The notes: generated by a model from the sequence alone, not told the origin. A DNA stretch of 64,000 bases from Vallitaleaceae bacterium (GCA_028277605.1 JANQFZ010000046.1:124001-188000); one strand, 5' to 3'; counted from the stretch's first letter, positions 9,200 through 19,800 are shown. Made by a program: numbers and translations.

Positions 9200-11588
9200 A
9201 TTGTCTCAATGTAACACCGAGTTCTCTTTCTAGTCCATTTAATATTTTGTTGGTTGCTTTATTAATTTCATTCTCTTCTAAGGTTCTATCCTTAGCTCTA
9301 AAGGTTAACGAATAGGCTATGGATTTATAACCTTTTTCTATTTGCTTGCCTTTATAGACATCAAAGAGCTGATAGGCTTCTAATATTTTTCCGCCTCTCT
9401 GCTTGATAATTGCCTCAATCTGCCCAATTAAGATATCGTCTTTTGCAATTAAAGCTAAATCTCTATTAACTGCTGGATATTTTGCAAGTGCTTGATAGGT
9501 TTTCTTAAGATTTGCTGCTTGTGTTAAATGCTGCATATCTATAACAGCTAGATAAGCTCTTGTATCCAAGTCATAATTATCAGCCACATCTGGGTGTACT
9601 TCTCCAATCCATCCAAGAGAAGTATCCTTATAAGATAGGGTTGCTTGTCGTCCAGGATGAAGCCATTTGTAATTGACATCTGGCGCAGTTACAACATCCT
9701 CTAGTATGCCCAACTTTTCAAACAACACTTCTAATACGCCTTTTATTGTAAAGAAATCCATATCTTTGTCGTACATTCCTATAGTTAGCTTTAAACGTTC
9801 ATCTGGCAGTTCTTGCCCCTCTTGAGGCAGATAGACATAGGAAAGCTCATATAACTTAGCAGTTTCATTTCTTCTGTTGTAATTGGTAGCTAAGGAAACA
9901 AGCATACCATTGATGGTCAACGTCCTCATCATACTAAAATCTTCACCTAGAGGATTTAAAATCTTAACAGTTTCTCTTAAACTATCCTCTTTAGGAATAT
10001 TGAGTTTATCAAAGACCTTAGGGCTTTCAAAAGAGTACGTCATAGCTTCATATAAACCACAGGATTCCATCATTGCTTTGGTTATGGATTCTATCTTTTG
10101 TTGGTAATTCAGCTTACCAACAGTCGGTGTTCCAGCTGCTAGTGTTGTTGGAATATTGGAATAACCATAAAACCTTGCAACTTCTTCTGCTAGATCGGCT
10201 TCTCTTTCAATATCTGGTCTAAAGGTTGGTACGGTTACCCTATGATGCTCTCTATCGACCTTTAACTCTACGCGTTCAAATATCTGAATCATCTCATCTT
10301 CACTGATATCCGTTCCTAACAGTTTATTAATGCCTTCTACTGTATAGCTAACCTCTTTCTCTTCTCTTTTCACTGGATAACAATCTACCATTCCAGAAAT
10401 AACTTCTCCTGCTCCAAGCTGTTCTATAAGCTGGCAAGCTCTGTTAAGCCCTTGCTCTACATTGCTAGGATCTAAGTATTTTTCAAACTTAGAGGATGCA
10501 TCAGTCCTTAATCCAAGTTTCTTGGAGGACATCCTTACATTGGTTCCGTCAAAGTTGGCTGATTCTAACAATAGTGTCATGGTACAATCTGTTACTTTGG
10601 TACTTTCACCACCCATAATACCAGCAATGGCTACAGCATCCTCAGCATCAGCAATCACTAATACAGAAGGGTCTAAAGTTCTTTCTTCTCCATCTAAGGT
10701 TACTAGGGTTTCACCTTCATTTGCACAACGAACACATATTTTGTTTTCCTTTACTTTTTCCAAATCAAATGCATGTAACGGCTGTGCCATCTCTAACATG
10801 ACAAAATTGGTTATATCTACAATATTATTGATTGGTCTGATACCACATGAGATAAGCTTTTGTCTTAACCATTCAGGCGACTGCTCAATTTTAACATTTT
10901 TAACAATTCTTGCTGCATACCTCTTACACAATTGTGGCTCTAGTATCTCTACAGATGCATACGTATCGGCTTGACCACCACTCCCTTTAACCTTGATATC
11001 AGGATACTTAAATGGTTGATTAAATGTTGCTGCCGCTTCACGGGCAATACCCAATATACTATTACAATCAGGTCGATTGGAAGTAATTTCATATTCCACC
11101 ATGACATCATCTAATCCAAAAATAGGCTTTACATCTGTACCCGGCTGATACTCTTTTTCAAAGATATATATCCCATCCTCTGGAGCCTCAGGATAATGGT
11201 CTTTCTCTAATCCCAGTTCCTCAACCGAACACATCATACCAAGGGATTCAACCCCTCTTAGTTTTCCTTTTTTTATCTTGAGTCCACCAGCTAAATTAGC
11301 ACCAACCAGTGCAACAGGAACTAAATCCCCTGTACTAATATTCTTTGCACCAGTTACAATCTGTAACGGAGCATCCTCACCAATATCAACTGAGGTTATA
11401 ACTAATTTATCCGCATCAGGGTGCTTCTCTATTGCTAATATTTTACCAACAACAACATGAGTAATACTCTCTCCTAATGCCTCATAACATTCTACCTTTG
11501 TACCAGACATTGTCATAGCATCTGCAAAGGTTTTCATATCACATGTAATATCCACATAGTCTTTTAACCATTTCATAGGTGCATTCAT
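9198..11588 (-). CDS. pheT: Phenylalanyl-tRNA synthetase beta subunit
   Basis: This 796-residue protein is full length for bacterial PheT. In order it has the N-terminal tRNA-binding OB fold (VVGKILAIEKHPDADKLVIT, about residues 45-150), the B3/B4 editing domain (RPDCNSILGIAREAA and the IRPINNIVDITNFVMLEM strand), the B5 domain with RPDIEREADLAEEVARFYGY, the catalytic-like core, and the C-terminal ferredoxin-fold anticodon-binding domain (KYPAVNRDLALIAKDD). With PheS it forms the alpha2-beta2 enzyme that charges tRNA-Phe and removes mischarged Tyr. It is the second gene of the pheST operon, 16 bases after pheS, and is controlled by the T-box leader. Confidence 0.98.
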   Translation of the reverse strand: MNAPMKWLKDYVDITCDMKTFADAMTMSGTKVECYEALGESITHVVVGKILAIEKHPDADKLVITSVDIGEDAPLQIVTGAKNISTGDLVPVALVGANLAGGLKIKKGKLRGVESLGMMCSVEELGLEKDHYPEAPEDGIYIFEKEYQPGTDVKPIFGLDDVMVEYEITSNRPDCNSILGIAREAAATFNQPFKYPDIKVKGSGGQADTYASVEILEPQLCKRYAARIVKNVKIEQSPEWLRQKLISCGIRPINNIVDITNFVMLEMAQPLHAFDLEKVKENKICVRCANEGETLVTLDGEERTLDPSVLVIADAEDAVAIAGIMGGESTKVTDCTMTLLLESANFDGTNVRMSSKKLGLRTDASSKFEKYLDPSNVEQGLNRACQLIEQLGAGEVISGMVDCYPVKREEKEVSYTVEGINKLLGTDISEDEMIQIFERVELKVDREHHRVTVPTFRPDIEREADLAEEVARFYGYSNIPTTLAAGTPTVGKLNYQQKIESITKAMMESCGLYEAMTYSFESPKVFDKLNIPKEDSLRETVKILNPLGEDFSMMRTLTINGMLVSLATNYNRRNETAKLYELSYVYLPQEGQELPDERLKLTIGMYDKDMDFFTIKGVLEVLFEKLGILEDVVTAPDVNYKWLHPGRQATLSYKDTSLGWIGEVHPDVADNYDLDTRAYLAVIDMQHLTQAANLKKTYQALAKYPAVNRDLALIAKDDILIGQIEAIIKQRGGKILEAYQLFDVYKGKQIEKGYKSIAYSLTFRAKDRTLEENEINKATNKILNGLERELGVTLRQ

Positions 11589-11604
11589 TTAATTAACCTC
11601 CAAC

Positions 11605-12624
11605 TTAGAATTGTTTTAAGAAACGCATATCATTTTCATAGAATAATCGAATATCATCAATACCGTATCTTAACATTGCAATTCTTTCAATACCCATACC
11701 AAAAGCAAAACCGCTATATATAGTCGGATCGATACCAGACATCTCTAACACTCTTGGATGTACCATGCCACATCCTAATATTTCTATCCAGCCTTCACCC
11801 TTACAGAAACTACAGCCTTTTCCATTGCACTTAAAACAGGAGATATCCATCTCAGCACTAGGCTCTGTAAATGGAAAGTGATGGGGTCTAAATCTTACCT
11901 TAACATTATCTCCATAAAGTTCTGATGCAAAAACTGCTAAAGCACCTTTTAAATCCGCCATAGTGATATTTTTATCTATAACCAAGCCTTCCAATTGGTT
12001 AAACACAGGTGAATGAGTCGCATCGACTTCATCAGAACGATAAACTCTTCCCGGTGCTATTATACGAATGGGGGGTTTTTGCTGTTCCATAATCCTTACC
12101 TGTACTGGAGATGTTTGAGTTCTTAATACAATATCCTTAGATATATAAAAGGTATCTTGTTCATCCTTTGCTGGATGATTCTCTGGAATATTTAAAGCTT
12201 CAAAATTATAATAGTCCTTTTCAACCTCAGGTCCTTCGGCAATTTGATAGCCCATTCCCATAAAAATAGACTTAATATCATCTAAAACAATTGACATAGG
12301 ATGCTGATGTCCTAGTGCTGGTTTTTTAGAAGGTAAGGTAACATCGATAACCTCCTGCTGGATCTGAATCTCTCTAGCCTTTTTTGCTATTACTGTTTTG
12401 GCATCCTCTATTCTTTTTTCGATACTGTCTCTTATTTCATTGGCTATCTGCCCAATAACGGGTCTCTCTTCCTTTGATAGATCCTTCATTCCTCTTAAAA
12501 CCTGTGTTAACTCACCTTTTTTGCCTAAAAAATTGACTCTAATATCATTGAGATCATTTAGATTCATAGCTTCTTCAATCTTTTGTGAAGCATATTTTCT
12601 TATGGCTTCCAGCTTATTTTTCAT
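11605..12624 (-). CDS. pheS: Phenylalanyl-tRNA synthetase alpha subunit
   Basis: A 339-residue class II aminoacyl-tRNA synthetase catalytic subunit. An N-terminal coiled coil (residues 1-80) binds tRNA. The class II motifs follow: motif 2 around [29 protein letters not shown] and motif 3 in [21 protein letters not shown] Cys-rich insertion ([17 protein letters not shown]) near residues 255-275 is seen in many clostridial PheS proteins and may bind zinc. The start at 12624 follows AAGGAG; an out-of-frame ATG four bases upstream reads only four codons. It is first in the operon behind the T-box. Confidence 0.98.
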   Translation of the reverse strand: MKNKLEAIRKYASQKIEEAMNLNDLNDIRVNFLGKKGELTQVLRGMKDLSKEERPVIGQIANEIRDSIEKRIEDAKTVIAKKAREIQIQQEVIDVTLPSKKPALGHQHPMSIVLDDIKSIFMGMGYQIAEGPEVEKDYYNFEALNIPENHPAKDEQDTFYISKDIVLRTQTSPVQVRIMEQQKPPIRIIAPGRVYRSDEVDATHSPVFNQLEGLVIDKNITMADLKGALAVFASELYGDNVKVRFRPHHFPFTEPSAEMDISCFKCNGKGCSFCKGEGWIEILGCGMVHPRVLEMSGIDPTIYSGFAFGMGIERIAMLRYGIDDIRLFYENDMRFLKQF

Positions 12625-12675
12625 TCATTAATAACTCCTTTCGATAATCAAACATTTAAAAAACCTAGTATTAAA

Positions 12676-12925
12676 CAATAAAAAAACTCCCATCCACAAA
12701 GGGACCGAAGATTATCGGCGGTACCACCCTAATTCCATAAGGCACTCCAACAGCGTAACGTGCTTCAACGTTACCTCTTACTTACCTCTATTAAGGTTTC
12801 GGAGATAAAGCTCCAATGCGAAATTCAACTTGTATTTGAACAGAAGAATGCTTTCAGCCCTTGGCATTCTCTCTCTGACAGAAAATACATGTTTACTTAA
12901 CATCTTCACAGCATTTAATCTGTTT
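12676..12925 (-). promoter_or_regulatory. T-box riboswitch of pheST (Phe)
   Basis: Read on the minus strand, this leader carries the T-box signature AGGGTGGTACCGC (12730 downward) in the antiterminator. It is followed by a terminator-type hairpin (GTCCC...GGGAG) and a run of T. Upstream are the Stem I elements GTGAAGA and AAGTA, and the 3' side of the specifier loop GAATTTCGC. The codon TTC at 12822-12820 within it is a Phe specifier, matching the genes below. A GGAGCTTTATCTCC hairpin serves as Stem III. Uncharged tRNA-Phe should bind and permit readthrough into pheS. Confidence 0.92.
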
Positions 12926-12927
12926 TT

Positions 12928-12955
12928 ATTCTACCATAAACAATTGATGTGTCAA
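12928..12955 (-). promoter_or_regulatory. Promoter of the pheST T-box transcript
   Basis: A perfect -35 TTGACA (12955-12950) and a -10 TAGAAT (12933-12928) are separated by 16 bases on the minus strand, placing the start of transcription near 12921, just before T-box Stem I. Confidence 0.8.
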
Positions 12956-12980
12956 GTATAAATATTTAATAATAGAATTA

Positions 12981-12997
12981 GTCAGACACAGTCTGAC
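12981..12997. terminator. Weak hairpin after the LysM-hydrolase gene
   Basis: GTCAGAC, loop ACA, GTCTGAC makes a seven-base perfect stem 24 bases beyond the hydrolase stop codon. No good T run follows on the minus strand, so termination by it would be inefficient; it could also be a protein-binding palindrome. Confidence 0.35.
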
Positions 12998-13020
12998 CAA
13001 CTCAACTATCACATCGCTAT

Positions 13021-14160
13021 TTAATTCATATGCTTATTGAAAAACTCTATCATGTTGTTAACAATCGGATCAACATGTTCAGGTCTCCAGTACAAGTCAA
13101 AATGACCTGCATCTTCTCTAATCATAACTTCCATTTCACCTTTATTCTTCTCAACAAAGCTTATTGGACCACTTTTTGAAACAGCTTTTTCACCATATGC
13201 TACGAATATGGGAAGAGCTTCAAACATCTCCATGTGATCAAAAATCGAAAAATCTAACATTATAGGTAATCCTATTAAACTTTGCTCATTTCTCCACGTA
13301 GGAACATTTCCAGGTTGACCAGATAGATAGTAGTCACGCATACCAATGCCTACAGGAGTTGCTACAGCAATCTCTTCCTCTGTTTCAGGTACCATTTTAC
13401 GATAACTATCTTCTCCAGTAGAATAGTATTTCTCTGCTGCACTTATTGCTGGGAATAATGCGTCTCTTATGCCTTCTGATCCTAACAGCGCAAGATATGT
13501 TTCAGGCAAATCAATGTATGGGCTTACCATTGCAAGGGCATTAACTCTTGGATCGTATACTGACTCATAGGCAGCAATTCCAGCACCCATGCAAATACCT
13601 AAGTGAAAGATATTTTTGGAGTCTACTTGTTCTAAAGAAGCGATATAATTGATCCCTTGCTTAGCATCCCTTGCTATTTTATAAGGGTCGAACAAAGATT
13701 TATGACCTTCACTTTCTCCCCATCCCCTTGGGTCAAAAGCTAGAGTAATGAAACCTTCTTTACTTAGTTTTTCAGCATATAAACCTGCTGTTTGTTCTTT
13801 AACACCTGATGCTGGTGGAGAAATAACTACTGCAGGATATTTAACGCCCACTTGGTAATTCTCTGGTAAAAAAACAAAAGCTGCAATTTTTTCGCCTTCA
13901 TTAGTATAAGTTATTTCATTTTTTCCAGACTTTAATTCAACTTCAGATTGACTCACAATCAATGTAGTACCCGAATGAATCTTATTTGGATTTTTAATGT
14001 TATTCCATTTCACTAGATTTTTAATGGTTACATCATGATTTTTTGCAATCTTCCATAAAACATCCCCTTCTTTAACAGTATAAGTACCAGCTGCCAAAGC
14101 ACTTACACCGCATCCAATCATAGCTATTAGAGCCATCATTATTACTAGTAATTTTTTCAT
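13021..14160 (-). CDS. Exported LysM domain + alpha/beta hydrolase (dienelactone-hydrolase-like)
   Basis: A 379-residue exported protein. The signal sequence covers residues 1-24, with a possible lipobox MIGC at Cys17. A single LysM domain (TYTVKEGDVLWKIAKNHDVT, residues 26-70) should bind peptidoglycan. From residue 85 it is an alpha/beta hydrolase with oxyanion-side strand PAVVISPPASG, DPRGWGES, and a nucleophile elbow GICMGAG that puts Cys190, not Ser, at the nucleophile position, as in dienelactone hydrolases. His353 (DAGHFDLYW) is the likely catalytic His. The substrate is unknown. It is divergent from a TetR regulator gene and the palindromic site between them may control both. LysM fused to a DLH-like hydrolase is an unusual pairing. 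Confidence 0.82.
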   Translation of the reverse strand: MKKLLVIMMALIAMIGCGVSALAAGTYTVKEGDVLWKIAKNHDVTIKNLVKWNNIKNPNKIHSGTTLIVSQSEVELKSGKNEITYTNEGEKIAAFVFLPENYQVGVKYPAVVISPPASGVKEQTAGLYAEKLSKEGFITLAFDPRGWGESEGHKSLFDPYKIARDAKQGINYIASLEQVDSKNIFHLGICMGAGIAAYESVYDPRVNALAMVSPYIDLPETYLALLGSEGIRDALFPAISAAEKYYSTGEDSYRKMVPETEEEIAVATPVGIGMRDYYLSGQPGNVPTWRNEQSLIGLPIMLDFSIFDHMEMFEALPIFVAYGEKAVSKSGPISFVEKNKGEMEVMIREDAGHFDLYWRPEHVDPIVNNMIEFFNKHMN

Positions 14161-14347
14161 AGTTATCTCCTTTTACATATATTTTATTAATAAATTGTCG
14201 TAAGATACTTATCAACAACTTTATTAGTCTTCAATTTATGTGTATCATTGTCCTATTGTTCATTCCAACTTATATTTCTTTTTAGTGAAGGTCTGAGGAT
14301 CTACTGATTGTTAGTTTCTTAATGTGTACTCCTTTCCTTTTTTATAT

Positions 14348-14365
14348 TGACGAGACGTCTCGTCA
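14348..14365. promoter_or_regulatory. Palindromic operator and promoter of the TetR gene
   Basis: TGACGAGACGTCTCGTCA is a perfect 18-base palindrome. It overlaps a plus-strand promoter, with TTGACG as -35 (14347-14352), an 18-base spacer and TATACT as -10 (14371-14376). TetR-family repressors bind such sites and usually sit beside them, so autorepression, with possible control of the divergent LysM-hydrolase, is the natural reading. The rest of the 320-base gap shows no gene. Confidence 0.7.
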
Positions 14366-14479
14366 TTAGGTATACTATAATCATATCAGAAACTTAGCAT
14401 TTGTCGACGTTACATTCATTCAAATTTGCAACAACGAAAGCACTAAATAATTTTATTCTCAATATCAAAAGGAGTTTTT

Positions 14480-15055
14480 ATGACAGATAAGAGAAATAAA
14501 GAATTACATGCTCTTACAGAAGAATGTCTGTATTCTGCACTTTTCAAACTGCTACAATCTAAAGCCTTTGAAGAAATTAAGATTACGGAATTATGCAAAG
14601 TAGCAGGAGTGTCTCGAATGGCTTTCTACAGACACTATAAAAATAAAATAGATATCATTCATCAGCATTTTATTAACCTATATAAAGAAAAAACCGTCAT
14701 CCGAGTCACAAAAGGCTACACCACCATACATGAAGCTAATGATTTAATGATTAGAGAAATCTATGACAATAAAGATGACTTTTCTATGCTGATCCAGTAT
14801 GGTAAGGCAGAACTATTTATAGACCTTGTCTACGATTTTATCCGTAGTTTCCTTAAAAGCTTTCAATATGACACTGATTTTCAAGATGATGTGAAGGAAT
14901 CTGTTTCATCCTATGTGACCGGTGGCGTTACTCATTTAATCATTCATTGGATTAAATCTGGTTATAAACTTAGTCCTAAGAGAATGATTCAATTGGCAGA
15001 TACCTTGCACTTCATAGATGATGTTCACGAAAAACATTATTATAAAGGTACATGA
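14480..15055 (+). CDS. TetR/AcrR family regulator, divergent from the LysM-hydrolase
   Basis: A 191-residue one-domain regulator. The N-terminal TetR helix-turn-helix is clear (FEEIKITELCKVAGVSRMAFYRHYKNKIDII, about residues 30-60), followed by an all-helical ligand domain with a TetR_C type end (YVTGGVTHLIIHWIKSGYKLSPKRM). A strong AAGGAG site lies seven bases before the ATG. The 18-base perfect palindrome 115 bases upstream is its probable operator. The gene is followed 49 bases later by a second TetR gene, so the two may be cotranscribed. The inducer is unknown. Confidence 0.88.
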   Translation: MTDKRNKELHALTEECLYSALFKLLQSKAFEEIKITELCKVAGVSRMAFYRHYKNKIDIIHQHFINLYKEKTVIRVTKGYTTIHEANDLMIREIYDNKDDFSMLIQYGKAELFIDLVYDFIRSFLKSFQYDTDFQDDVKESVSSYVTGGVTHLIIHWIKSGYKLSPKRMIQLADTLHFIDDVHEKHYYKGT

Positions 15056-15104
15056 TTATAACCAGCACAGTCTACTACATCCATATTTATAAAAGGAGCA
15101 AAAA

Positions 15105-15743
15105 ATGAAATTTGATCGGGTAAGAAATGAAGAACAACGAAAGTATAGACTGCAACAAATAAAAGATGCAGCTATTAACTTGTTTGACAATACGAAGTAC
15201 CATGAAATAACCTTGACGATGATAGCTAAGCAAGCCTCATTTACAAGGGGAAATCTATATAAATACATCACTTCAAAAGAAGATATCTACCTTCTTATAC
15301 TTCTTGACGAATTAAAAGAACTGAATATCCATTTGACCAAAGAAGTTATTGAGGATATGACAAATCAAACGAACAAATTCATAACTCTTTGGACTTCTAT
15401 CCTCTTTGAACATCCCCGTTTCTTAGAATTGTTAACCTTGATGTTAACGCTACTTGAGCAAAATGTGACACTTGAAAAGCTTATTGAGTTCAAAAACCAA
15501 TGGTATGATGAAACCATAAAAACTTATAAGGTTATTCAACTAGCATTTCCCACTTGGAAGGATGAAACCTGCCGATTGTTTATGGAATACCAGAAAAACT
15601 ACTCTATTGGTCTTTATCCAACGACAAAACCTTCTGACATTCAACAGGAAGCTACCAATCACTCTAAAATGGTTTATGAGTTTCCTGATTTTAGAGAAAA
15701 TTTAAGTAAGTTTCTTAGAGTTATTATTAAGGCTTTACCGTAA
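15105..15743 (+). CDS. Second TetR family regulator
   Basis: A 212-residue TetR-type protein with the N-terminal domain RLQQIKDAAINLFDN followed by the recognition region ITLTMIAKQASFTRGNLYKYITSKEDIY (residues 35-62). The helical C-terminal part has a hydrophobic patch ILFEHPRFLELLTLMLTLLEQN typical of ligand-binding TetR_C domains. AAAAGGAG precedes the ATG. It is unlike the first TetR outside the DNA-binding domain, so the pair is not a simple tandem duplication. It converges on the SPL-family gene, 29 bases away. The target is unknown. Confidence 0.87.
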   Translation: MKFDRVRNEEQRKYRLQQIKDAAINLFDNTKYHEITLTMIAKQASFTRGNLYKYITSKEDIYLLILLDELKELNIHLTKEVIEDMTNQTNKFITLWTSILFEHPRFLELLTLMLTLLEQNVTLEKLIEFKNQWYDETIKTYKVIQLAFPTWKDETCRLFMEYQKNYSIGLYPTTKPSDIQQEATNHSKMVYEFPDFRENLSKFLRVIIKALP

Positions 15744-15772
15744 GTTATAAACCTTTTAGCTAAATTAGCTAT

Positions 15773-16810
15773 TTATACACAATAGCTTATTCTTGCCTTT
15801 GGAAAGTATTCCTTAATCGTGTTTGTTATCAAAAACTCTGCTTCATCCCTAACATTCTGCTTGTAACAGTATTTTCCACGACCCTTTGGTCTCATAATAT
15901 CTTTATTAAAAACATCATATACGTTAGGCATACCTACCTTATTGATGGTATCATTAGCATGACCATAAGTCATGAATATTATTTCAAAGAAAATCTTATC
16001 ATGCATCTCACCATTTAATTCATTATATAATTGCTTAATAAGATTAATGTAGTTATATTTCCAATCTTCTACAAGGATTATTGGTGCGATGTTAATTCCA
16101 ATTTTATAACCTGCTTCAAACATTTTATTAGCGGCATGAATTCTATCTTCCAATTTTGACGTACCTATTTCTACCTTTTTAATAATATCTTTTGGGTTAA
16201 TACTAATTCTCATTTGAGTATGACCCTTATGATTAGCATCTAGTAAATCGTCAACCATATGAAATTTTGTTGAAAATGTTGCTGTAGCGTTTTCAAGCTT
16301 ACCGAATTCTTCTATTGCCCATCTAAGATTACCAGTAATAGCATTCTCTAAAACCATATCACTATTAGAGCCCAGCTCGTATACCTTATGAACCCCTTCT
16401 TTTTCTATCTTTCTTTTAATACTATTCATCATCTGTTCTCTATTAACAAATATTCTAAGATAGGAGCTTGTAAAAAATGTACACACAAGGTAACAGTAAG
16501 TACACATAGCCATACAACCAGATGATGTAAATGGAACAATATAATCTGCTGATTTATCATTAGGAACTAGTCTTAAACTTTTCCTAATACCTAATATAAT
16601 ATATTTTTTTAATTCGGTAAACTCTTCATCTGGTCGCTCTCTTAATTCCTCAATTTTATGGTGCCGTTCTATCTCAATAGTGGGTATATCCATCTTACTG
16701 TATCTCTCAAAAAGCTCAATACCTTGATCATAATTTAATATTTCTTTTTCGTAATATACTTTTTTAGGTATATATTTAACCACATGCATCACCAAGATTA
16801 GTATGTGCAT
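15773..16810 (-). CDS. SPL-family radical SAM protein (spore photoproduct lyase-like)
   Basis: This 345-residue protein matches the length and layout of spore photoproduct lyase. The radical SAM cluster motif is C99-x3-C103-x2-C106 in SGCMAMCTYCYL. Conserved downstream motifs are YLRIFVN, VTKFH-like FSTKFHMVDDLLDANH, SINPKDIIKKVEIGTSKLEDRI and the C-terminal FPKARISY. By recollected alignment with Bacillus SplB (FEASCTSD), the H-atom donor Cys141 is replaced here by Ser148 in YELGSNSD, and an extra Cys110 follows the cluster. So it may be an SPL paralogue with altered chemistry rather than a normal repair lyase. The gene starts 11 bases after the Wadjet jetC-like gene on the same strand. Neither the first ATG nor the one at 16789 has a strong ribosome site, so translation may depend on jetC. 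Confidence 0.82.
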   Translation of the reverse strand: MHILILVMHVVKYIPKKVYYEKEILNYDQGIELFERYSKMDIPTIEIERHHKIEELRERPDEEFTELKKYIILGIRKSLRLVPNDKSADYIVPFTSSGCMAMCTYCYLVCTFFTSSYLRIFVNREQMMNSIKRKIEKEGVHKVYELGSNSDMVLENAITGNLRWAIEEFGKLENATATFSTKFHMVDDLLDANHKGHTQMRISINPKDIIKKVEIGTSKLEDRIHAANKMFEAGYKIGINIAPIILVEDWKYNYINLIKQLYNELNGEMHDKIFFEIIFMTYGHANDTINKVGMPNVYDVFNKDIMRPKGRGKYCYKQNVRDEAEFLITNTIKEYFPKARISYCV

Positions 16811-16821
16811 ATGGTTAAGGT

Positions 16822-19800
16822 TTATTCTGTTTCTAAAAAGCTCAGCTGTTCACTTTCTTCAAATCTCATCAGTGAATCGGGTGACTCCAGCTTCAAATAC
16901 ACTGTATTCAAAGTTTTTGTTATTTCTATGATGTGTTTGTCAGGTTCACTTGAGGGTCTTAGCTTACCGCTATAGACTATAGGAAAATAATCTGTAACAA
17001 ATTGCCCTTCAGCATGTGCAGTAACTGTAATCATCTGAAATCCAAGATTCTCTGCAACAAAGAAAACTGGATCAAGTACATGCTTACTGGATGCCTTTCC
17101 AAAGGGGTTATCCAATATGACCGTTCGATGTCTTTTTTGTGATGGCGACATATACTGTTTCTTTTCTGCTAAGTAGTTGAGGATACTCAAGAATAAGGTC
17201 ATGTTCTTACTCCATTTTTCACCACCAGACCATTTATTTGAACTTTCCCATGTCATTGGTGCTTGATTCACTTTAAGGTCATTGGTTACTTTCCTGCATT
17301 TTATCTTAATGCTTTTATCTCCCATCATCCTTAGAATAAGGTTCTTAACGCTCAACTTTTTTTCAATGTATTGACGCATGGCTTCCTTATCCTCTAACAA
17401 ATGTTCATTTTCTTTATCATAATCAGCAACTAAGCGATTAATATACTTCCTCAATTCCTCTTTGGCTTCTAACTCATCCCATTTAGGTATTATAAAAATA
17501 AATATCTGCTTTTGTGTTCCGTCAACCTTAATTTTAGTCTTGTATTGTATATCATTGATTTCATTAATAACATTCTTAGAATAGGTCAGTAAGTGGGACA
17601 AGAACGTTTGAAGCTCTGCATCACTTTCTCTTCTGTCATCCTCAGCAAGTGTAATGCTTCGGTTTAGAATGTCCTCCATTCTTTTCTGATAGTTTAAAAG
17701 CTCTTCATAATTCTGATTTTTATTGATACCTGTTAGGGCTGTCTCCCTTAGTTTTGGCTCTTTAATTGTATCTCTACAGAAATCTAAATACTCATTTCTC
17801 TTTGATTCAATATGATTTCGTATTTGTCTGTAAGTTAATTCTTTCTTTTCTAGATTTTGCTTTAATCGAATGAGAACCTTGTGTTTATCATATTCAAAAT
17901 TTATAAAGTCATTCTTGTTATAATTGGATAATGTTATGGATGCAAATTGATGTTTTGCATCAACAAGCTCCAAATCATGTTTTGTCGTTATCAACAGTTT
18001 AAGCTTACTCATATTCTTTTCTTTTCGTTTATCTAAGTCTTTTTTCCGTTTCTCCAAATTGAGCTTATCAGCTTCAATCTGTTGCTTTGCTGTTAATATA
18101 TCTTCTTTGAATTGATATAATCCGCCAAAAATCCTTTCTATCGGCTTGTATTTCTCTTCTCTTTTACCATTTAATTGTGCTAACTGCTTATCTACATGGT
18201 TAATATTGGTTTGAAGTTCATCTTGCTCCTGCGCTAATCTTTTTGACTTGGTTTCTAATGAAACTAACTCATCAGGATGATAGACATCTATCAATTCTAT
18301 GCTGTAAATAGCATTTAGTTTTTTTCGTTCCAGTCTTGTTTTAACATCCTCAAAAGCTTTCTTTTCAGCATCTATCTGCAAATTAATCTCTCTGGCTTTA
18401 CCTTCAAAACCATGTAGCCGAACTTCCAAAGTATACAAATCTTCTTTTAGTATCCTGATATCCTTGTTTGAATAAGCGAATTCGGTATCTTTAGATTTCA
18501 AATAAAGTTCATCTGATTCTATCGATAGTATGGTATACTGCAAATTTAAAAGAGTTTCTTTTACCTCATCCAGTATCTCTTCCTGTCTGGTAAGTTCCTG
18601 TTTTAACCTATTACTTTCACTAGAATACTTTAAAAGAAGTTCACTTAGCTCTTGAATCTTCACATTTTTATCTAATTTATGTTGACTCAGCTTAATAAAC
18701 TCATTGATTAAGTCAATACGCTTAGCCACCTCTGGTTTTTCTTCATTTATTTCATTGATATGATTGTTAATTTTCTCTGATTCAGCAGATAATCTTTCCT
18801 TCTCTTTAGAGATATCATCCATGCTCCTTCTTAAAGCACTTAGTTCACCTTCTAAAAGTTTGATCTCCTCTTGTTTTGACAAATAGTATTCATAAGAATA
18901 ATCACTGAAATATCCTTGTACTTTCTCATTAAGACTTCTCATTTTTTGCAATTTTTCATTAATCTCAAGCCGTTTTGCCTTTGCTTCACCAGCGCCCATA
19001 ATGATAACTTCTTTCCAACTATTGAAGGCATCTGTATTAAGATTTTCTTTCCATGTATTAGGAAAAACTGTGTTATCAACAAAAGCATTGCTCATACCAT
19101 TATTCTTAATAAGTTCCTGAACCATGGTCGTTGTTACGACCAAGACTGGGTAGGTTAGTTCTTTTTGTAAACTTTTTATATATTTTATAACCTTTTGCTT
19201 TTCTTTATCTGTTGTTACAATGGTATTAGCCCAATATGGATATTTCAGAAACAGCTGATTAATATCTTGACCCATAGCATGAATATTATTTTGAAGATAC
19301 ATGACACCATGCTCTACATAAGTCACTTGGTTACTTACGCTTCTGAGCTTTTTCATTAGATATGTATCCGCAGCAAAAAATGGTTGTTCCCCATACATAT
19401 CTGCTAATCTGCTATGTACACGCTCAATGGTTAATGCATCTTCAAAGTCACGGTTCAATTTCTCAAGCCTATCCCTCAAGCTCTGTCTAATGGTTGGTTC
19501 TTTCGTATATATGGTATCAAAAATATTAAGATTAAAGAAGTTGATTTCAAGTTCTGCAATCAAAGATTCCTGTTTCTGTATCATTTGATTAACTAACGTG
19601 TTAAGTTCGATTTTTTTCTCTGATAACTTCACTTCATTGCGTTGATGACTGACTATCTTTTTATCCATCTGTTCCTGACACATTTTAACTTCTTTTAACC
19701 TGACACGGGATTTTTGCAAGTCTTCTTCTATATTTTTAATTTTACCTTTAAGCTTAAGTAGATAGTCTTGACTATTACTTTCACTGAATGTTTCATAAAC

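Noticed and set aside
10462..10974. 170-codon plus-strand reading frame inside pheT
   Set aside because: Antisense to a highly conserved gene, with Ser/Leu-rich shadow composition.
12820..12840. Alternative specifier codons in the T-box leader
   Set aside because: A second TTC occurs upstream (12840-12838), but only the TTC in GAATTTCGC lies in the conserved specifier context.
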